A DNA stretch of 64,000 bases from Aphrophora alni (lineage: Eukaryota > Arthropoda > Insecta > Hemiptera > Aphrophoridae). The stretch is from contig OY740768.1 in the NCBI GenBank assembly GCA_963513935.1, forward strand, positions 15,364,590-15,428,589, written 5' to 3'. This document shows, piece after piece, positions 1 to 12,418 of the stretch. Within the stretch, counting starts at the first letter, position 1, and every line of letters begins with the position of its first letter. Below the pieces are notes generated by a model. It saw only the letters and a list, made by a program, of their open reading frames with translations. It did not search any database and was not told the DNA's origin. A program made the position numbers and the translations under genes.

Positions 1-670
1 TGTTGAAATTGTTAATTTGTCTTGTTAAACCATTAGATAGGCATATTATATCAACATATCTGTGATAGTATTGGTGTCTTTCTTCAATTGAAAAATATTT
101 CAGCCATAATTCCAGCTACTTAGCTAAGCCATCATTTTGTATGTAAATTTCTATGTCAAAAGAAAAGTAATTCTTTTGAAGCATATTTTCAAGAGGATAA
201 TTAATTCTTTCCACTGATGTGCTTAGGTTGCTATTTTCCTTTAGTTTGTTTTCTATGATGATAATGGTTTCATGAATTGGAACAATGCTCTATAAGTTGA
301 CTATATCAAATGAAACTAATTTGTAACTGTATTTATTTAATGTACTGTTGATTTTATAATTAAATCATTGTTATTTTGGAGGCTGTAACTTGGATATAAT
401 TTGGCCTCTTTTTTATAATAATGGATAAGAATTTGGATAATTTCTTTGTAGGTGCATTCATAAAATTAACTAGTGGCCTTATTGGTATCATGCTTATATA
501 GTTTGGGGTAAAGCTCTAAGCTTGGGTGCAGTAGGCCCAAGTTTTATGATCTTAAAATGTTTTTTATCCAATTTTTTTGATGAAGTGTTTACATTGGTTT
601 AAACTGTCCTTAACGAGTATATTAAATTTTGTGGTAGAATCTGTTTCGAGTTTAGTAATATTATTAAAAT
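1..670 (-). pseudogene. Penelope-like element reverse transcriptase remnant (runs off the window edge)
   Basis: Translating the minus strand in shifting frames gives pieces that fit Penelope-like (PLE) reverse transcriptases: a PTAPKLRALP-like segment (about 535-495), MIPIRPLVNFMNAPTKKLSK (about 490-430), then YKLVSFDIVNLYSIVP (about 330-290) followed by an HETIIIIENKL-like segment. In PLEs this order is the KIHK / IRPI / SFDVxxLFT series. Several stops and frame changes break it, so it is dead, and the window edge cuts off the 3' part. It lies downstream of the zinc-finger gene, same strand. The assignment rests on motif order only; the superfamily is moderately sure. Confidence 0.55.
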
Positions 671-684
671 AAACATTCTTTTGC

Positions 685-690
685 TTTATT
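685..690 (-). terminator. candidate polyadenylation signal of the zinc-finger gene
   Basis: AATAAA on the minus strand, about 370 nt past the stop codon at 1060-1062. No closer canonical hexamer was seen, so this is the likeliest 3' end, but the PLE remnant overlaps the area and could have supplied it. Confidence 0.3.
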
Positions 691-1059
691 TACATATCTT
701 GGTTTTTAACACAATTTTATTATAGAAAGATTGCATGAAAGGTATTTATTAATTAAAATATAAGAGGTTCTAAGGCATTATTGAGGTGTAATTTATGCAT
801 GGACAAGTTTCTATAGCTAACCTGCTCTAAGTAAAATATCTTTCAGAATAGAAGTGAAGTTAATTGTTAATTCCATAATAAGGACTATTTTTACTTGTTT
901 TTAATCAATATTTCATGCTTTTAATGTGAAACGTTTCCATTTTGGCAACACCCTTTATAAGAGTGGAAAGCCTTAAAATTAAATGAGAGTGGAAGAGACG
1001 AGTACAAAATAAAATTTGAATAATTCAACATTTAAAAGTGTATAATTATAAGCAATGAG

Positions 1060-1917
1060 TTACGTAGTTTCACTTGGAAGAACTGTGTCCATTGTATCAT
1101 CACTTTCAACTTTAATACTTTGCGTTTGGCTAAAACCTTCATTTTGTGACTTTGTATGTATTAATGTATGCTTCATCATGTCACCTTTTTGAGTAAATCC
1201 TCGTTTACATATAGGACAAGAATACGGACGTTCTCCTGTATGAATTCTCATATGTATACGGACTTTCTCTGGTCTACGAAAATGTTTCCCACAAACATGA
1301 CATATAAATGGACGCACTTCACTGTGAATCGCTTGATGTTGTCGGAGATTTGAAAGACATCTAAAACTAGCACCACACTCTTCACAACAAAATGGCCTCT
1401 CTCCCGTATGAACTCTTTCGTGAGTCTCTTGAACCACTTTGGAATTAAAACCTTTCCCACAGTAACAACACACAAAAGGACGTTCTCCTGTGTGCCTTCG
1501 TTCGTGATACTTTAAAGCAGGTTTTTGAGAAAATTTTCGATGACAGTATTGGCATTGGTATGGGCGCTCGACAGAATGTGTCCTTAAATGTACAGTTAAT
1601 GCTAATCTACTCGATAAACGTTTATTACATAAATCACAAATCAAACTATTGCGAAACTGATTATTTTTATTATGTGTTTTCACATGTTTCACATAATCTT
1701 GTTGGTTGTCACTTTCAAAATTACACTGTATACAATGGAATGTCTCGATAGAATTGTCCGTCGCTTGATTTATTTCTTCATCTGTACAATTCTGAGAATA
1801 TTCATTGAATTGTTCACAATCTTTGGAAATATTTTCTTTGTGTGTATTTTCGTTGATGGGTTGTTTTTGATTCGAGACATTTTGACCTGACTTCAGGGCA
1901 AGACAATTATCTGCTGT
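1060..1917 (-). CDS. ZAD-ZNF coding exon 4 (seven C2H2 fingers, stop)
   Basis: 285 codons plus TAA after a TTTCAG acceptor. The first part is polar and disordered; fingers run from CIQCNFESDNQQ to CPICKRGFTQKGD, each with a Cx2C...Hx3-5H pattern and no broken zinc ligands. The tail is short and polar (ends PSETT). The open frame extends upstream only by read-through of intron sequence. Confidence 0.93.
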   Translation of the reverse strand, partial: TADNCLALKSGQNVSNQKQPINENTHKENISKDCEQFNEYSQNCTDEEINQATDNSIETFHCIQCNFESDNQQDYVKHVKTHNKNNQFRNSLICDLCNKRLSSRLALTVHLRTHSVERPYQCQYCHRKFSQKPALKYHERRHTGERPFVCCYCGKGFNSKVVQETHERVHTGERPFCCEECGASFRCLSNLRQHQAIHSEVRPFICHVCGKHFRRPEKVRIHMRIHTGERPYSCPICKRGFTQKGDMMKHTLIHTKSQNEGFSQTQSIKVESDDTMDTVLPSETT

Positions 1918-4900
1918 CTGAAACAAATCAAAAACCCTTATTTTAAAGTTTTGAAAGAATCATGGTATATATTAACATAATGAAATCTCTGGTTGAAGAA
2001 GAAACTTTCCAAGTGAACAATTTCTTTGCACAAAACTTCAGAATAGTTTGCTCAGTTACAGGTATAAAATACAAAGTGATTCAAAAGTCCCCGAACTCTA
2101 ATTTGAAAATGACAATTTATTTATGTGTACTATATCAAATTGTTAAAAATTATATCGTGTAGCAATTAAAGGCAAATAAACTCCCCAGTCCATCACCATA
2201 AAGCACATTGCAGTTTTCTTATATTTAAAGTATTACTCACCGCATTTTCATTATCTTTGGTTTCAGTACTGTACATGTCATCTTCATCTTGGAATGACAA
2301 AACTGTATTCTCACCATCATTCTGTATCAAATTACAAAACAAGATTAATATATTAGGCTTACGTGAATTTTTATTAATATTAGATGAATTTAAATATTTG
2401 AAATCTTATCATTATCTTCTCTAATTTACAATCATTTTAAGATTATAATTTTCACAAGTTCCTAAGCCAGAATTATCACAAAATCAATAGTTAGTTTTTT
2501 GTTAACTTTGTGTTGTTTCATCCTAGAAGCCCAAATTTGATCAAAACAAGACTCTAACAAACTCTTTAACAAAATAAATAGTGCACAACACCAAATAGTG
2601 TAATCTTTTTTGTTCGTCCAGTAATGAATTTACTGACTTAACATTATTTACTTTATTAGGCTACTACTTTACTTTTGTACCTCTGTACTCATACATTTTA
2701 ATTCACAGATAGGGCGCCAACATGTAATTGAGCACAATACTCTTTTTTTTTTTAATTGAAGTTAATTCCGGAGTGGAAGTTCTTTGACATATTGTATTTA
2801 AATTGAAACACAGTCATGATTTCTGATATGCATACATTTATTTTTAGATTTACAACAGATATATGATACTTAATACTAATTAGATTAATCAAACAAACTG
2901 AAACATATGTTCATACAATAGTCATTAAATTCAACCAAATTTAACCTAATTAAAAATATATGTTCATAAAATATAACCAGACCAAAAGAAATATTCAAGT
3001 CCTTTTTTTTAAACAGCTAACACAAATTTCCCAAAAGACAATATGGATCAATTATTCCTTTATTTTAATTGAAGTCTCTTAATCAAAACTTGAATTCATA
3101 AACATATAGGCCTAGTTCCTATAATGAATTATTTGCAAGAATATATAATTAAATGTAAAACTTAGCGTATGCTACACTAAACACACATTCACTGAATTTA
3201 ACAACATCTAATGCAATTTAACCTCTCCAAATTTAATGTTATTTTAATTTGATTACTGAATTTGGATATTCTCTTAGAATAACAACTTGTACTATTATTT
3301 TATGATTTTAAAATAATCGTTTCCTAAAAATGCAATAATCTCCCTTAATTTAGACAGATCACATTGGTTGGAGTTTTCTCGAGAAGTGTTTTTTCATATT
3401 CTTACGCTGACAGGAAGTGCCTAATTGCTCTCGCTCGGGTCAGGTGGGTGCGGAGTTAAGTTACAGTTAAAACTATGCTGTATTAAATATTAATAATAGA
3501 AACATGTACATGCTTGTTGACCTTAGTTCTTTTAATTGCGCTAAGTTCCAGTGTTAATATGAATAAAAGACAATGAATAGTTTACACTTTTTTAAAGGAC
3601 AAAACAAAACAAAAACCTTGTGTTGAACTTGTTGAGGATGTGTGCGTCTTGAGTCACAATATAACAACCTTTCTATTAATAATATTGAATCTACCAACAA
3701 TGACTTAACATCAGCTCCCAGTACTTCAAGTATCCAAGAGCAGGATATAATTAATAAGGACATGCAAAATACTGTAAATAATAAAATACACACAAACAAA
3801 CAAGGCCTGGTCGACATTGGTTCTTTTTTACAAACCATGTAACGATGAAGACAAATTCAATATTCTTAAAAAAGCATGGATTCCAGATGATTCTTAAGTT
3901 TCCTCAAGGACATAGAAATATAAAAGTTATAAAAAAATGGATGAATGACTTTTCATGGTTGTTATACTCTGATTAACAAGAAGGGCCGTTTTGTAAATTT
4001 TGTTTAGTTTTTGCAAAAACCGTAGAAGTTGGTAAGGGTGATTGGGAGCTTTAGTAAATGCTCCATTGAATCATTTTAAAGATGCTAAAAATGATTTTCG
4101 GCATCACAAAATTAGTCAACATCATAAAAATCCATGTATTTCTGCAAATAACTTTTTAAAAGTATATGAAAAGAAAATTGATGATGTCCATACTCAAACC
4201 GAAATGGCCAAAAAGAGTGCATATTACAGAATAGAAAACGGGTGCTTCCTGTAATTAAAACCATAATATTGTGTGGAAGGCAAGAAATTTCTATACGTGC
4301 ACTCATCGATTCAGGCCCCATAATTCCTAACTCTGATCCAGAATTCAAAGATGGACATTTCAAAGCATTATTAAGATTCAGAGTTGAAAGTGGGGAATAA
4401 TCCCACTTGGAAAATGCTAATACAAATATAGAATGAAGTCATTGATATTTGTGGAAATGTTATATTAAACCAAATTGTAAGTAAAGTAAATGAATCAAGA
4501 TGTTTCAGCATTATTGCTGATGAAACATGTGTTATCAGTGGCATAGAACAATTTATATTATCTGTCAGATATACTGTAAAGAAAAATGGTGAGTTCACTT
4601 TAAAATGGAGAAGATTTCTTAAAATTTTGGCCCTGTCATAGACACACGAGGATCTGCATAAGCAGAAAAATTAATAAAAGAGCTGCAGTCTCCGGAGATA
4701 AATATTTCTTTTTTAAAGGTTACGATGGTGCTGGACAATATAAATTATATGCAGCTATAACAAAAGAAACACATTCAGAAGCTTTGTATGTGCATTGTTC
4801 CAGCAATGCAAGGCAATCACCTAAAAGAAGTGGACTTTTGCGGGAGGAAATACTCAAGGATGATCCAAGTTCTAAACGAACATCCCTCTTAAAATTTTGT

Positions 4901-7900
4901 GAGACAAAGGTGGGTAGAACATCTACATTCTCTTGTTTCCTTCCGAGAACTGATACTCCCCATTGTAAGAGAACTAGATATTATCCAGGGATTTGATGAA
5001 GCAGAATCAGGAAGAAAAGCAGCATTTACACTCTCAGCTGTTCTTCGAAATGACAATTTCATTACAACTATTATAGTTGTAAGTAAGATTTTTTTTTTTA
5101 TTTGACTTTTGGACTGTGCAAGTATTTGCAAAGAATGTGACACATCATCAGCACTCAAGTATAGGCTACTGAAACTTTAACAGAAGAAATTCAGGAAATG
5201 AGAAATAACTCAGAACAAACTTTCAAACAGTTGTATGATGAATCCGTGAAGATTGTTGAAGAATTAGGAACAACCATACAAATACCCCATTAGGTTGGCA
5301 GATAGGTTCAAAGGCAAAATTATGAATGTTCTAATACTGAAGATTATTTTAGAAGAGTGATATTTGTCCCATTTCTTGATTATTTTTTACAAGAAATTAT
5401 TGAAAGGTTTTAACTCGTATAACCCTTCTCGAAAAACTATCATCACTGCTCCCTAAACAATGCAAAAGTTTAAATGACAATGAAATTGAAGCATTTTATG
5501 AGACACTGACTGAACAATGGCCGTCGGTAATAACCGACAATGAATTGCTACAAGCCGAATTGATAATGTGGAAAAGAACATGGCTTAATTAGACACATTT
5601 TCCAGATTATCCTAAAGATTTTATTTCATCTTTTTTTTTTTTTTTTTTTATTATTTTTTTTTTTATTTATTTTTTTTATAGAGGGGGGAATGCATTAGGC
5701 ACCATCAGGAGACTAGTCTCCCGGTGTGTGGGACTCCCGGTTCATCCGGTTTACCCACTAAACCCTAACCTCTTTTCCAGGATCCTAGTCCGGAACTACT
5801 CTCGCATTGCATCAGGGGCATCGTGTTTAGTGTGTAAGTACGTTTTGTGTCTCTACGGTAACGCAGGCTTGTCCTCTTCTAGTCCTCTAAGCATGTATCT
5901 TCTTTCTTACTTAATAGTACGTCTCTTTCATATTGTGCTATAGTTCTCCAGCCCGACTCGTCTGAGATCATTCGTGAGACGATATTTCCAACAGTTATTT
6001 TACCAATAACGTTCTCCACTTGGTTTCGTTTTTCATCCCATCGCGTGCATTCAAAAAAGGAGTGAGCAGCGTCATCCTTCTCAGCTCCACACATCTGACA
6101 TTGCGGTGTTTTGGCTTTACCTATTTTGTACAGATAGTTTCTGAAGAAACCGTGTCCTGTAAGAAACTGTGTGATGTAAAAATCTACTTCTCCATGTTTT
6201 CTCTGAAGCCAGGGCTCTAGGTCCTTGATAAGACTATGTGTCCATCTACCTTGTATATCCTCATCCCATCTCCTCTGCCACGATATCATGGTATCCGTTC
6301 TAGCTTCAACCGCTGCTAGCTTTCGTCCCAGTATTTGGCTCCTGTCGTATATCTTCTTTTTTTCAATGGCTAGCAAATCCACAGGAATGGTTCCGGCGAC
6401 TACTAGAACCGCAGCTTCGGATACTGTTCGGTAAGAGGAAGCAATCCTCAGGGCACTTCTGCGTTGTACCGCCAATAGTTTCTTTCTGTACTTGGTCTTT
6501 GTAACAGACTCTGCCCATATCTCCGCTCCATAGAGCAGAATTGACTGCACTGTTCCCATTAACAGTCTTCTCTTGGTCTGGCTGGGTCCTCCAAGGTTAC
6601 ACATAAGTCTGCTCAATTTGGCAGAAACAACTGAGGCCTTGTCAGCTGCCTTCTGGATATGGTCCCAGTAGGTCAGTTTATTGTCGAGTGTTACCCCCAG
6701 GTACTTGACTGTTCTGGTTGTCATTATGTTTTCACTTCCTACTTGCACATTTACTAAGGTGGGAATTCGTTTCCTTGTAAGTATTACTACTTCCGTTTTT
6801 GCTAAAGCCAGTTGCAGGCTGTGTTCCTCCATCCACTTGCCCACTCTCCTCATAACCTGGTTCAGTTTTAGCTGAGCCAGTTCTGTGCTACGGGCCTTGA
6901 TCAAAACCGCTACATCATCAGCGTACGCAACAGTACAAGTTCCTTCCGGCATCTCTATTCGGAGAAGGGTATCATACAGAGCGTTCCACATGTCCGGTCC
7001 CAAAATTGACCCTTGCGCTACTCCAGCTGTAATTATTTTTCTTTTTTGACCTGCTTCGGTGTCATATAAGAGCTGTCTGTTTCTTAAGTAATCCCTGGCC
7101 ATGCAGAGCAGGTACTCCGGGATTCTGAACGAATGTTCAAGAGCGCTAAGAATATCTGTCCACCTCGCAGAATTGAAGGCATTTTTAACGTCCAATGTGA
7201 CAAGTAAAACAATTGGTCGGGCTCCATGGCAAATTCTGTCCGTTTCCTCGACTGCTAGGGTCACTTTTCTAACTGCCCCAATTGTTGACCGTCCTTTTCT
7301 AAAGCCATGCTGGTTGTTCGAAAAATCTCCCGCTTCCTGTATGGCGATGAGAAGCCGTGTTTTGAGTAGCTTTTCAAGGACTTTGCCAGTGGTGTCCAAC
7401 ATGCATAGTGGTCTATAGGTAGATGGCAACTCTAAATCTCCTTTCCTTTTTTTAATTAGAACTAGCCTGGCTTTCTTCCATGACTTGCTAAAAACTCCTT
7501 GCTTCAGGCAGGCGTTAAACATATTCAACAAGAGTTGTGGAGCTATCTCTACCACCTCCTTAAGTACTTCCGCTGGGATACCATCTGGGCCTGGAGCTTT
7601 TCGGTTTTTCAAAGAAGATACTGCAATCTTCAATTCCTCAATGTTAAAGAGTACTATGTCTTTACATTTTCTATTTTGAATAGGTTCTGTCCTGATGGGA
7701 TGTGTTGGAAAAAGTCCGTCAACAATGACTCTCATTTGAGTTTCTCCGAGAATACTTGTTGGTCCTCTGGCCCCTAATCTCTGAAGTACTATCTTATACC
7801 CGAGTCCCCAGGGGTCTGAATTAACTTCGTCGCACAGTGCTCTCCAGCATTTTTCCTTGCTGTTTTTTATGGCATTCTTCAAGTTCTTTCTTGCTGCCCT

Positions 7901-10900
7901 ATGGTCATTTGATGTTTCTGACCTAACTAAACTGCTTTGTGCCCTCTGAGCTCTCCTCCTAAGCTTAAGGCATTTCCTTCTCAGCTCTGCAATCTCTTGT
8001 GTCCACCAATATGCAGGCTGTCGTCTAGATGCCTGTTTGGTAGGCATGCTCTCATTGCAAGCCTTCGTCAGTAACTTAGTACTTAAGTCCACTAAGGCTT
8101 CAGTTTGTTTCCGTGTTTTGGGTTCACGATTTCCCTGTTTGAACCACGGCTCCTTTAAAATAACTTCTCGTAGTTTTTCTTTATCCATTTTTTCTATGTG
8201 AAAGCGTCGCCTTCTGGGGTTTGGTGCTTTCTCTTTTCTACTCCAGAGCTGATAGCTTATATACTGATGATCGCTGCCGGTATAATCTTCTAGAACTTTC
8301 CAATCATCCACTTTTGAAACAAGTCGCGACGAAGCCAAAGTTAAATCTGGTATGGAATATCCAAAACCAGGTCTTCTATATGTTGGTGTAGTTCCTACGT
8401 TCAAAACAATCAGGTCTTTCCTGGCTGACATTTCTAATATAGCCCGCCCTCGGGTGTTCGTAGTTGGCATTCCCCACTCCAGAGCTCTTGCATTAAAATC
8501 TCCAGCCACTATAATGTCGTTTGACAGATCTTGCAATAAATCTTCGAGTTCGGCCAGCTTTCCCCTGAAGGTATCCATGGTATCATTCGGGGAGAAGTAG
8601 CAACTTAAGTAGGTGGTGTTGTCTACCGTTATCCACGCATAGTGCTGTCCTGAACCATTTTTTTGAACGTTCAGCTTTCTGCTATTGCATACCCATATTG
8701 CCGCCTTATTTGAAGAGCTCGAGTACCAGTTTCCATCCTTCTTGTTCTCATATTGCTCGCTGATTATGCATATGTCCACTTTCATTTCTCTGATGATCTG
8801 GGTCAGGAGATTGGAAGACAACTTGCAACCGTTCATGTTTCCTTGTAGAACCATCACCATGATGTTGGTTTTTTCTTGATTTTAAGCGCTTTTCTAAAGA
8901 CGAAACACAACCCTGTACCTGGGGCGTGCTCTCGTTCTGGTGCATCGGTACAATTCGCACATAGCATGCAGAAAGGTTTATTTTTGCACTCTTTTGCCTT
9001 ATGGTCTGCTTTACCACATTTCCAACAAAGATTTGCTCTATCTGGGCCGTCGCAGTCCTTCTTGAGGTGACCGTATCCCAGGCATCTAAAGCAGCGTGAA
9101 ACGGTCACTCTTTTCCTAATCCTGCAGCGATTTATGAATCCTATTCTTAAGGAATTTTTTTGAATTAACTTGTTGGCGTTGTCAATGTCCAACTCTGCCA
9201 AGGCCATCCTCTGCTCCCATCTGTTTGGTTTTAGTAAAGTGACCTTTACTCGTCCCTTATTTTCCTCGCCAATAACTCCTCCGATAGCTTCTAGTACCTC
9301 TTCCGCGGTTGCTAGGCAGTCTAAGTCCATTATTTCTAAGACCGTTCTTGGGGTTACGTCGCGAACAGCTCCTTCATCTCCAACTGCGGCACATATCTTT
9401 TCGTAAAAAGCTACAGGATTTTCACATGATTTTTCCAATTCGAGAAGAATCTTTCCGTTTTGGGTTTTCCTCACTGCTCTTATATCCACGTTTCCGTCTC
9501 CTCCGACCTTTACACGTTTCATCATTAAATGAATGTAATGAGGACATATTTCCAACATTGCATTCAGTACTGAAAATAGCCATTACTTAGTCCATCACAA
9601 CATCTACAGCGGAAAGATAATTTTCAACTTTACGGCGATTAAAAAGTTATTTGAGGAACTCAACATCGCAAAATTGATTGAACGGCTTCGCAATGTTGTC
9701 AATTTATAGAGAAATCAACAACAATCCAAATAAAGTTCTGGACAAGATAGCCATAAAACAGAGAAAACTAGATTTTATGCAGTGATTGTAAATATTTTAA
9801 AATGAAACAGAAATTTGACATTTGTTTTCATTAATATGGATTTGTTTTTTAATAAGCTTAGGACGTTTTCGGGTGTTACTTTTTGTTACTTAAAGAATAA
9901 AATAATTGCAATTTTAATTTCTTACTTTTTTATATTTGTATTAATGTTTTACTTCTATTAATTTTTTTTGTAATTACATATTTACATATGGTTTTATTAT
10001 ACTAGCCACAGGGAGGGCACTTAAAAAATTAGTAACCTATGTTCCAAAAAATAAATGTGTTGTGTATTTATGCTATTTATTTTAATGTGTTGATGACCTC
10101 ATTTTAGGTTCAGCACTTGCCATCGCCCCTTTACATTGGAACTGATTCACCCGACTCATCTAACAAACACTTCTCGGCGTTTGGTCACACCAAACGCTGA
10201 GAACACTTCCCCGCACTTCTGCCGGACCTCAGTGCCGGAACCCTGGGCCAACCAAACCGTGAGTTACGGCAGACTTTCAGCAAGGCATCGCTACATATAA
10301 ACAGCCGTTTTCAGGGCCAAGATCCTACTACTCCACTACCGCAATTCCACGGCTCTTTTCAGGACCAAGCTGCTGCACCTTGCCCGTTGTGGCGACCAAA
10401 CCCCACTTATCCCACAATCACGACCTTATCCCACAATCATACCCAGTACCAAATCTACCGTATTTTGACCCCGAGCTCCCTACTACCTCAGGTTCTAAGA
10501 AGCCCTTCACAATTCCCCGGTCCAAGAACCCGTCCCCGGCTAGACAGCCGACATCCCCAACCACCATCATCTATTCCAACTCAACCCTGACCCGACGTCA
10601 CATTCATCTAATTATAAGATAGAAGTCTGAAAATGTGTCATACTTAAAATAACAAAAGATGTCGTGACAGATTTAAAAGGTAAAAAACTTTATTCTATAT
10701 AAAATATATTAAAGCACGATATATCACCTTATGTTGCAATTAAATAAATAATTCAGACCAAACAACAGCACATGGAACAGTTGTGTACTCAGCGCCAATG
10801 GGATATTATCACAAACTAGTTTTGGTAACTACAACATGTATAAAACTTGTTTTGAAAAAATCAAGCATATATCATAACTGTCAGTTAAAGCAATAGTTTT

Positions 10901-10912
10901 TTTCCCCTTCAT

Positions 10913-10963
<51 letters not shown>

Positions 10964-12378
10964 CTTAAACGTTAAATATTTGACCTTGTTACGTCTTTTA
11001 CTTTATTAATACGAATATATTAAAAAGTGATATAATTAATATATAGTATAATATATACAATATAATGTGAAGGGTTTACATTGTACACTAACTATGTGAC
11101 AAATTAATCATGCCACTACAAATGTCGAACCATTCCCAGCCCTCTTAATGTTAATAATATTTAAACACACAGGAAGTAGTACTTAATGTTAACTGTCATT
11201 GCTGTTACCAATGAATGTATTGCATTTCAATCTCTATTAGTGCATATAAACTAATACACCTTTTAATAATACTTGCCTCTATTGCCTCTTCCCACTCAGA
11301 AGTTTCTTCCAATTTAATAACTTGCCTCAAACGAGCTTCAGTTTCAATACAAGAAGTAACAATCTGATGACAACTTTCTAATCTATCAACACACTCTTTA
11401 CATAATGCTAATGGTAAGTCGTCACTTGAAGATACCTATAACAAAATTAATAATAATTTAACTATTTGTTAAGATTAGCCTATAACCTGCCAGGCAAATA
11501 GACTTATTATAAATTTCTGTTTAAAATGTAACCAAACGCTTAATATAAGCCTAACATATAATTCTTGGTAAATATGTATTGTTCCTGTCCTTGCTATTTT
11601 ATTGCAAAATTTTGACAATTTTTGTTGTAAATACCTTTTGATGTAACAATTCCATCACCCTTTATTATAACTCTGTATACTTTTTATATTTCACAATACC
11701 TTACTTCACTTTAAATTCATTAAAATTGAGCATTTCTTGTCATTTCCAACTAGGCACTCGTTCTATTGCATCTAGGTTTAATATAATATGATTATTGAAA
11801 TCACTTGTGGGGCGCATGCACACTTCAATAACTTTCACAGGTTCATATTACTACTTCTTCTATAATTTAAGATTCATGAAAACAGACCTATTTTCGCAGA
11901 TGAACAAAAACATCGATTGATTTGACATAAAATTGATGAAAGAGCCTAAATAACATAAAATGTCATTTTGAATCGCTGTTTTTCAACAGAAACAATAGAT
12001 TTCAGTCATACAAAAGTGAAATGTATTGTAAAGGAGTATCAAAATGTTGGGAAAAAAGGTATTTGGAAGACGAAATGCCTATATTTTGAGGTATAATAAC
12101 AACGACAGGAACAATACATATTTACCTAATTCTTATACAATCAAAGCTAACTAAAAAATTTTTTATAGACTATGTAAACTACTCTAATGTCAAGTCAGCA
12201 GATAGGTTAAGTAAGAAATGTGTTAAACCTTAATTGATCACTATGTACACAACAAAATGCATTAAATAAAGTAATTCAAGAATGCAACTATGTTTTCCAG
12301 TAGAAAAAAAAGATAGTGCTAAATAAGTGTTCAGGTTCAAAGAGGATTACTGTTTATTTAAAAAACCATTGGGCATCC

Positions 12379-12418
<40 letters not shown>

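Larger units (their letters stand above)
5631..9516 (-). mobile_element. R1/Jockey-type non-LTR retrotransposon, 5' truncated, inserted in the hAT remnant
   Basis: Minus-strand LINE of about 3.9 kb: truncated ORF1 with CCHC knuckles, ORF2 with AP endonuclease and reverse transcriptase, a short 3' UTR (about 5680-5878) and an A-rich tail (5631-5680, seen as T-rich on plus). A 7-bp TSD, TTTCATC, flanks it. ORF1 begins right at the 5' junction without its own start, so this is a dead-on-arrival 5'-truncated copy, yet ORF2 is uninterrupted, which implies recent insertion. The absence of RNase H and the ATGGTGA ORF1/ORF2 overlap suggest the R1 or Jockey clades; the exact clade needs a tree. Confidence 0.92.

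Noticed and set aside
10380..10622. Two overlapping Pro/Ser-rich frames of 67-80 codons.
   Set aside because: The G+C-rich insert produces several open frames at once, with no domain and no splice context.
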